DNA of 64,000 bases. Origin: Lepus europaeus (taxonomy: Eukaryota > Chordata > Mammalia > Lagomorpha > Leporidae). The notes under the pieces are model-generated. The model was not told the origin of the DNA, did not search any database, and worked only from the letters and a program-made list of their open reading frames with translations. The translations under genes and the position numbers were made by a program. The stretch spans positions 79,251,179 to 79,315,178 of the forward strand of contig NC_084840.1 of the NCBI RefSeq assembly GCF_033115175.1, read 5' to 3'. Every line of letters begins with the position of its first letter. Positions within the stretch are counted from its first letter, which is position 1. Below, in pieces: positions 57,389-64,000 of this stretch.

Positions 57389-58143
57389 ACCTCTAAAATA
57401 GGCTATACAGGCAAAATATAGGACACTTAATTACATATGTATTTAAGATAAGCAGCAGGGATTTTTAATGTAAAGATGTCCCCAGTTTCTCCTCTATTGT
57501 TGTCACTATTATTGTTATTTGCTAAGTCTGACAGCTCTGTTGTAGAGGGAGAGAAGAGCAGTGTTCCCTAACCCAAAGAGGAGGCAGGGGAGCTTGCTAT
57601 CTGAAATCACAAACCGCACAAGTCACCAAGACAGAGGCTCTGTCTTCATTGTTTCTGGAATGGGGGCATTGGTCAAAAAGGGAGGCTGAAATAAATCCAG
57701 CCTGCAGGAAACCTACCAGTTTCACTCACGGCTCTGAGGGAGGCACACAAAATTCGTGGTGCTCACTTTCAAACAGATCCCAGAGGCAGGTGCCCAGTGC
57801 AAGTTCTGAGTACACACATAACATAGGCATGCCCCTGTCTGAGCTTACCTGCCTACAACCTCAAGTCCATCCAATGACCTGTCATCTCTCTTTCCCCTTC
57901 CCATCTCCCTCCCCTGCTGTGACTCCCCCCCCCCTTTTCCTTTTGTCTTTTCAGTGGGTTCATTTACTATTTTGGCCATTTCCTGGCATCTTTTATTTGT
58001 TGCCACAGGATCATGACTTCTTGGAAGATAAATGCCATGACTTTTTTTTTCACCTTTCATATCTTCATTACTCATGTCTACTACATTTGAAAACAAAATC
58101 AAACCCTGAACACAGGAGTGGAACATTACCAAGCTAGCTTAAT
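57389..58143. other. single-copy DNA with a pyrimidine-rich tract
   Basis: No recognised gene. At 57880-57954 a long pyrimidine tract ends in TTTTGTCTTTTCAG, a good-looking 3' splice-site match. A forward frame of 162 codons (57649-58137) crosses it and shows no known domain. GC content is above that of the surroundings. Confidence 0.4.
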
Positions 58144-58158
58144 GAGTTTTTTTATTCT

Positions 58159-58483
58159 TTTTTTTTTTTTTTTTTGACAGGCAGAGTGGACAGTGAGAGA
58201 GAGACAGAGAGAAAGGTCTTCCTTTGCCGTTGGTTCACCCTCTAATGGCCGCCGCGGTAGCGCGCTGCGGCCGGCGCACCACGCTGTTCCGATGGCAGGA
58301 GCCAGGTGCTTCTCCTGGTCTCCCATGGGGTGCAGAGCCCAAACACTTGGGCCATCCTCCACTGCACTCCCTGGCCACAGCAGAGAGCTGGCCTGGAAGA
58401 GGGGCAACCGGGACAGGATCGGTGCCCCGACCGGGACTAGAACCCGGTGTGCCGGCGCCGCAAGGCGGAGGATTAGCCTGTTG
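58159..58483 (-). mobile_element. CSINE, young type, reverse, 5'-truncated
   Basis: TTTTTTGACAGGCAGAGTGG start, GGGACTAGAACCCGG, CAAGGCGGAGGATTAGCCTG, then an abrupt stop. The last 15-20 bp of the head (GAGCCACGGCGCCGGCC in other copies) is missing. A perfect duplication GAGTTTTTTTATTCT lies at 58144-58158 and 58484-58498, so the truncation occurred at insertion. Confidence 0.94.
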
Positions 58484-58498
58484 GAGTTTTTTTATTCT

Positions 58499-59650
58499 CT
58501 GAAAGTAATATATCACAAGCAAAATAGGATGCAGCTAGCCCAACACACTTCACAGATGTATTCTTAAAACAGCTAAAATTCTGTACTGCGGATTATATGC
58601 TATGAATGTTGGAGTTCAAACCATTCCAAAGGACAGAGGGTCAGCTCTTCCTGTCTTCCAAGAACCACCCAGAATCCTTAAATATATATTCTTTGGCCAC
58701 TTTGCATCAGAGGATGTGTTGCTATTTGAAGCTAACTGGTACAATTTTGTTATCTATGTCACCCTTTCATTATACTGATTAAACACATGAAAATAAGCAG
58801 CACAATGAATCTGATGACTCTCTGATCCAGTGTCTACAAGGAACAAAAACTTTATCATTTCTATAACAAAGTAATTATCATTTCTATAACAAAGTGAATA
58901 GAAAGCTATAGGGGTCATGCACTATTGTGTTTGTTTCTCCCTGTTTTGCTTTTTATTTGTGATTCAGTCAATGGCCTGTCTAAGGGTCATCAGGCAGGGA
59001 TATAGACCACACTGAGGAAACCAGGGTTCAAACTCACTCGGGCACCAATAAACGTGTCAGTCAAGGGGTGGTTAACAGTAATTTCCTGCGAACGGACAGT
59101 GAGCACCTACTAACCTGAGTGGCATTGTGCTTCTTGCATATTTCATTATGAGGCTGGCCAGCCCAGAGTCAAGCAGAGTAAGCACTGCACATACTGAGTG
59201 CAACAATGAACTGAAATGAAGCTTGCTTTTCTCCCTGCCATTCAGTTTCCAGTAACATCACAGTGGATGTGGCCTGATTAACCACTTATGCGTTGTTGGA
59301 AAAATTACCAGATAGGTTTCCCGTACAAGATTGCTTTATTTGAAAACTCTCTCAACTTCCCATTACCATGGAAACTACCAAGATTCAAGTGTGAATTAGA
59401 GTCTGAGATTGTTTTACTTGGCTGGTTGTGTATAACTAACTTTTGTTGCATCATTTAATTTTGGTACACCAGAAAAGTCTGCTGTAATGCTAACAAGCCC
59501 AAATGTATTCTCTATTTTTAAAGGTATATACTCCGGAGTGGTAGTTGGGAGCCATGGATTCTTATTCGGAATATATTACAACTGTTACTAGCTACATGAT
59601 TTGGAGAAATGTCTGTTTTTATTAGCCTAACTAACTGTAGTCACTGTACT
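58499..59650. other. single-copy DNA, no gene seen
   Basis: More than 1 kb with no recognised repeat. A 20-bp direct repeat TTATCATTTCTATAACAAAG occurs twice near 58851 and 58876. The stretch 58965-59040 weakly resembles a MIR or L2 3' part. Confidence 0.45.
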
Positions 59651-59654
59651 GGTT

Positions 59655-59999
59655 AGGGGCCAGTGTTGTGGTGTCATTTGTTAAGTCATTGTTGGTGATG
59701 CCAACATCCCTTATCAGAGTGCCAGCTAGAGTCCCGGATTCCAACTCATATTCCTACTATGTACCTGGGAAGACAGAGGAAGATGGTTCAGGTACTTGGG
59801 CCCTTGTCACCCATCCAGATGGTGTTCCTGGCTCCTGGTTTTGGCCTCGTCCAGTCCTTGCTGTTGCGTCTATTTGGAGAGTGAATCAGCAGATGGAAGA
59901 TCTCCCTCTGTTGCTCTGTCTTTCAAATATGTATATATATACATACATATATATTACATACATATACGTACATATATATACATACATATACATATATAT
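59655..59999 (+). mobile_element. CSINE, old, forward, ending in a TA/CATA microsatellite
   Basis: GGGGCCAGTGTTGTGGTGTC head, TAGAGTCCCGGATTCC, GGAGAGTGAATCAGCAGATG, TCTTTCAAATATGTATATAT. The tail has become a 65-bp TATA/CATA repeat (about 59930-59999) and the usual AAATAAAT tail is gone. Confidence 0.87.
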
Positions 60000-60239
60000 T
60001 AAATCACTGGAAGTCCTTCCCAGCACAAAATCCCTATGAAACTCTCTTACAATTGTCTTCTTCCTCTTCTAGATAATAAACAGATGCAATATTAATGTAT
60101 GATTAGAGAAAGTAATTCCATTTCAAAGGCCTAAATACTCTTCTCAATCAGGTCAGCTTGATATTTTAACATGCCAATGCTGAAAATTTTAGAGTAGCCT
60201 TGCATTGGATAAATACGCAAACTGAAATTAATATTATTC

Positions 60240-60475
60240 AACTTATTACCAACTATAATAATGGCAACATTAGTGAGGATAATAACTATACCAAAATTCA
60301 TGGCCATTTATTTGGTGTCTACATGTGCCATGCACTGAGCTAGGCATATTATATGTTTCTACAGAAATGATTCTTGAAGGGTAATTATTAATATCCATTC
60401 TCATCAGGAAAATGAGGTCTACAAATGAACATGGTCTGATAATTAGTAAATAGAAGAACTGAGTTTGAATTCATG
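60240..60475 (+). mobile_element. MIR, forward
   Basis: ATTTGGTGTCTACATGTGCC, ATGCACTGAGCTAGGCATAT, AGGAAAATGAGGTCTACAAA and GAACTGAGTTTGAATTCATG follow the order of a MIR element: core, then the acceptor-like 3' part. Ancient. Confidence 0.78.
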
Positions 60476-60773
60476 CCATTCAAAACCTTTGCCCTGTTAT
60501 TTCCCTCATGGTGCCTTTGTCCTTATTGATTGACCACAGACTAATAGCGATGCTGCAGTTCTATTGACATTTTCAAAAATTATGGCCCCACACCTTTCTG
60601 ACAGCTACTACTAAAATCAGCATTTTACATTCCTAACAAAGAATTCATAATATTGAAAGCTTACATTTCCAACTTTTTCTCAGTCATTGCTTAAGGCTAA
60701 AATAAATAAAAATTTCAGAACAAGATGTCCCCTACCAGGGATTCTATATGAAAAAAACAAATTAGCAAAGGTA

Positions 60774-60775
60774 CT

Positions 60776-60806
<31 letters not shown>

Positions 60807-60885
60807 ATATATGTATATATGTATGTATGTATATATGTATATACATACATACATATATATATATATATATGTGTGTGTGTGTAGT
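60774..60885. repeat. TA/TATG/TGTG compound microsatellite
   Basis: Runs of TATA, TATG and CATA units (partly self-complementary) ending in a TG repeat at about 60870-60882. Confidence 0.93.
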
Positions 60886-61999
60886 TGTGCATGTGTTCAC
60901 TGGTTTGTTTTCTTCTGATTTCCTTCTATTTCTAGTGGTATAAGAAATTTGCACTATAATGTTTTAGACTGTTAATAATACCTAATACTAAAACATAATT
61001 ATATCAACAGTGAGTTCTCTGGTCTGAATATAACAGAAATAATAGACTGTAGTCAAAAACCACAATAACATTAGATACCTACACATTTGAGTAGAATCCA
61101 GCAGAAAAACCTGTAAACTTTTAATTTAGCTTCAAAGATCATTGTAGATAAGCTATTTTTCTATTTTATTATATTTTGTGGTTGTTTTTAAATTTAATCA
61201 AATGTCATTTGGAATCACTCTGTCCTTTGATATTTAAATAAAACTGAATCAAGTCTTCCTTCCAGTGTGATTGGGAATTGTGGCATCCCACCTGTGGATT
61301 CTGAAATTCTGTCTCTGTCCCTCAGTTGAATCATGCAAACGTTTTAAGGCTTGCTCTCATCTGATACACCTTGGAGTCTCTTGGTAATGATCCTGTGATA
61401 AGGGACACTGTCCTTTTACATGATCTTGTTCAGTTGTGAAATACATAGAGCCAGACAAATTTTACTGGAGTTCTGAGAGCTGGAAAGCCAGAGGCATCAC
61501 CCAGCACACAACTTAAAGGCCTTAAAAAATGAGGAAACACTTATTTTTATCTCTCAACACCCAAGTTCCTGCACATGACCCTCCCTCCATCCAAGCCATC
61601 TATCTCAATTCTCTGGTACTCTGCATGCCACCTAACTGGCCATTTGCTATGACTTTTTCATGGAAACTGCTTATCAGATTTTTTAGTTAATTTTGATCCT
61701 CTTTTTTCTATTTCTTTATAAACTCTCACCCAAAATGGAGTTATCATTCTATTGCAAAAAGAAGAAACACAAGTTATTCTAGAAGTATCTTAAATACCAG
61801 ATCAACTGTAATTGTTATAAATAGCACTTCTCTCCACCCACCCCACCCACCCAGATTTCTTCGACAAATATATCTATTTACACTTTAATGTTGTGAGTTC
61901 ATCATCTTCTGAATGGACAAACACACAGGAAGAAATTTTGAATTGCCCAACATACAAGTGTTTGAGAAATGTTCACAGACACATCTGATTAAGATTGTC
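60886..61999. other. single-copy DNA, no gene seen
   Basis: Nothing recognised. A C/A-rich CCACCCACC patch lies at 61837-61852. Confidence 0.5.
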
Positions 62000-62070
62000 A
62001 AATAGCTAACCTTGACTGAGCACTTATTATGTTCTAGGCACTACGTAGACATAATCTAATAAGGTTTACC
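62000..62070 (+). mobile_element. MIR core fragment, forward
   Basis: TTGACTGAGCACTTATTATG, TTCTAGGCACTACGTAGAC and ATAATCTAATAAGG match the MIR core order. Confidence 0.7.
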
Positions 62071-62517
62071 CAGACAAGACTACAAGAGGGCTAAGTATTC
62101 AGGGCCTGCTCTGGCAGGTCGTCTGACATAGCCACTTGTATTCAAAGACATGGAGAGAAGTGGGGGAGCTGTGTGATGAGAGAGAGGAAGGGCTTCAGGG
62201 GAGCCTAAATGGAGTCTGTAGGCCTGGGAGGCTGGGGTGTTCACCAGCAGTTGTGGATCCTCGGATTGCTTAGTGGAATATATCTTTCTCTGCTTGGTAC
62301 TAAGTTATAAGGGGAGGAAGAACCAAAAATAGGGAGATTCTCAGATGTTAAAGATAGAGTCTTGACTGCTTGGAATTATCTTCTGAAGAGGCTGGGTTTT
62401 GGCTTCCAGAGATAGCTGCAGATTGTGGGTCCCAATGCTATGTACAATCTGACCATCTTCCCTGTATGCCTGCAATTCCTCTTAGATGGAGTGATGAAAG
62501 TCTTATTGTTACCTCCA
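62071..62517. other. single-copy DNA
   Basis: About 450 bases, purine-rich in places, with no recognised feature. Confidence 0.45.
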
Positions 62518-62790
62518 TTTCTAAAAAATGTGTATTTAGTTGAGAGGCAGAGAGATAAAGAGAGAGAGATAGAGTGCTAGCATCTGCTGGTTCACTCCCC
62601 AAATGCCCACATTGGCTGGATCTGGTCCAGGCAAAGGCTGAGAACCAGCAATGCAATTGAGGTGTCCCACAAGGCGGCAGAGAATCAATCACCTGAGCCC
62701 TCCTCTCATTGCTGCTTCCAAGGGTCTGGGTAGTAGGAAGGGGGAGTCAAGAGCCAGTGCTTATATTTGAAACCAGGTACTCCTACATGA
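62518..62790 (-). mobile_element. CSINE, very old, reverse
   Basis: TTAGTTGAGAGGCAGAGAGA, GCATCTGCTGGTTCACTCCC, CAGGCAAAGGCTGAGAACC and a decayed head. Only the tail-side half is clear. Confidence 0.68.
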
Positions 62791-62875
62791 AATCATCCCA
62801 TTCTAAAGATGAGAAAACTGAAGTGTAGAGAGACTCAGTAACTGTTCTAAGGCCACTCAGTTGGAAACTGGATAC
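62791..62875 (+). mobile_element. MIR 3' part, forward
   Basis: ATCCCATTCTAAAGATGAGA, CTGAAGTGTAGAGAGACTCA and CTAAGGCCACTCAGTTGG are typical of the MIR 3' half. Confidence 0.7.
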
Positions 62876-63593
62876 AGAGACATTTATGGGAACACTGGGG
62901 GAGTCAGAGCTATACTTTTCTGGACCATAGTAACACACCACTTGCTGGTTGCGAATTTTGCTACAATAGATGGCTGATACTGAGGGAGACATGGTACAGC
63001 CAATCACAACCACTGATTGTTTTTCCGTGCTCTTGGAATTTTAGAGAGTGTTTTGATCTAAGGCCGACAGGCTGCATGAGGGCAAGGGCTTCCACCTAGC
63101 AAGCTGCACCCTCTCCAAGAAAAGGTGTACCTTGCAGTCAGCACAGCGACTGTGGTGCTCTGTGTTGGGCAAAGGAAGAAAAGCAAGAGGTGACCTCCTC
63201 CAAGGTAGCAGCTATGACGACATTCCCTCTTTGACAAACTTGGACAGTGTACATCAGAGCCTCTTCTCATACAGGGTCTCATTTATTCTGTAAGGACTAC
63301 AGTCTCTCAGCAAAAGCTCTCATCTGTCCTAAGTACCTCAGTACAAGACTGGAGCAAAGAGTAACCTAGTTTCTAACAGCTCAAGACTGGAACCCTAGGA
63401 TGACTCCAACCCCCTTAAAATCCCTTCCTAAGAAGACCATAGGCTGTCAGGAAAATTTGCTATTTATTCTAGTGAACATCTCCTGATGTTGGCCACATTT
63501 TCCTGGCATATTTATTAATAAGAGCCACAATTGTGAAGTCCTTCCTCTATCCCTTTGAGAAGTACAGTCCCCAAATTAAAATGATTTATGATT
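62876..63593. other. single-copy DNA, no gene seen
   Basis: About 720 bases of mixed composition. Reverse frames at 62783-63013 and 63058-63282 are about 75 codons each and are not recognised. Confidence 0.45.
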
Positions 63594-63855
63594 TTATTTA
63601 GATATTTATTTGAGAGGCAAAGACAGATAGAAACATAGTTCACGTTCACTGATTCACTTCTCAAATGCCCACAATGACTGGAGTTGAGCTGTGGATGGAA
63701 CCTGGGATACAATCCAGGTGTCCTATATAACTGGCAGAAACCCAATTATTTGAGTCATCACCTCTGCCTCCCAGGGTGTTCTTTGGATGGAAGGTAGAGT
63801 CAGGAGATGGAGCTGGGTATTGAATCCAGATACTCCAGTATGAGATGCAGGCGTT
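63594..63855 (-). mobile_element. CSINE, very old, reverse
   Basis: TTTAGATATTTATTTGAGAGG start, CAAATGCCCACAATGACTGG, GTATTGAATCCAGATACTCC, head side decayed. Confidence 0.68.
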
Positions 63856-63857
63856 TA

Positions 63858-64000
63858 AAATTGTATTTATTTATTTATTTTTATTATTTGAAAGACAAAG
63901 AGACACAGAAAGACAGAGAGACCAGAGAGATCTTCTACCCATTGGTTCACTCCCAGATGCCTTTAACAACCAAGACTAAGGCAAGCTAAAGCCAGGAACC
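63858..64000 (-). mobile_element. CSINE, reverse, cut by the window end
   Basis: TTGTATTTATTTATTTATTT, then TTGAAAGACAAAGAGACACAG, CTTCTACCCATTGGTTCACT and AGCTAAAGCCAGGAACC. Only the tail half lies in the window. Confidence 0.85.

Noticed and set aside
57649..58137. 162-codon forward frame as a gene
   Set aside because: It covers a pyrimidine-rich tract and ends in a CSINE insertion region; no domain recognised.

Overview
The window reads as nuclear DNA of a lagomorph, most likely European rabbit (Oryctolagus cuniculus) or another leporid. The reason is about 40 copies of the tRNA-derived lagomorph C-repeat SINE (CSINE). They occur as young GC-rich copies (head GGCCGGCGCC, tail TGACAGGCAGAGTGG on the reverse strand) and as older copies ending in AAATAAATAAATCTTT. 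The rabbit-type LINE-1 (L1) fits the same assignment. I see no functional host gene. The window is a gene-poor intergenic or deep intronic stretch built by layers of retrotransposition, with AT-rich single-copy DNA between the layers.

Layout. 1-10.3 kb: single-copy DNA, a 41-T tract, a possible MaLR LTR, seven CSINEs and a short L1 3' end. 10.3-12.4 kb: a SINE head joined to a reverse-strand L1 ORF2 fragment, another CSINE and a GGAA repeat. 12.4-18.2 kb: quiet DNA and a run of CSINEs. 18.4-34.6 kb: a dense L1 nest. A full-length forward L1 (24679-31999) carries an intact ORF1, an ORF2 broken only by a one-base frameshift, an AATAAA signal and a perfect 16-bp target-site duplication. It sits in the A-rich tail of a CSINE, which itself lies in an old reverse-strand L1. 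A 910-bp L1 3' end and two more CSINEs are inserted in the same old element. 34.6-41 kb: old L1, an MLT2/ERVL-like LTR, CSINEs and a 400-bp AT island. 41.4-44.6 kb: unidentified sequence with a broken coding-like frame. 45.4-46.4 kb: a processed pseudogene of TFG on the reverse strand, followed by a 19-bp perfect hairpin and a TA repeat. 46.7-55.3 kb: old L1 pieces with CSINE insertions. 55.3-64 kb: CSINEs, MIR fragments and microsatellites.

The strongest unexplained signal is an inverted duplication. Bases 21443-21725 and 32357-32639 are both 283 bp, inverted, and differ at two positions by my reading. The second copy belongs to a long, old, decayed L1. The first is an isolated patch fused exactly to the 5' end of a truncated L1 3' end. 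This points to a recent templated copying event from about 11 kb away, not to two independent old repeats. Secondary points are a partial tandem duplication in the L1 3' UTR that separates two L1 classes in the window, two fold-back SINEs, a SINE/L1 junction where both partners lack their 3' ends, and an oddly 3'-truncated retropseudogene.

Limits: all comparisons were done by eye. Repeat family names are from recognition, not a database search. Boundaries of old repeats are good to about 10-30 bp.
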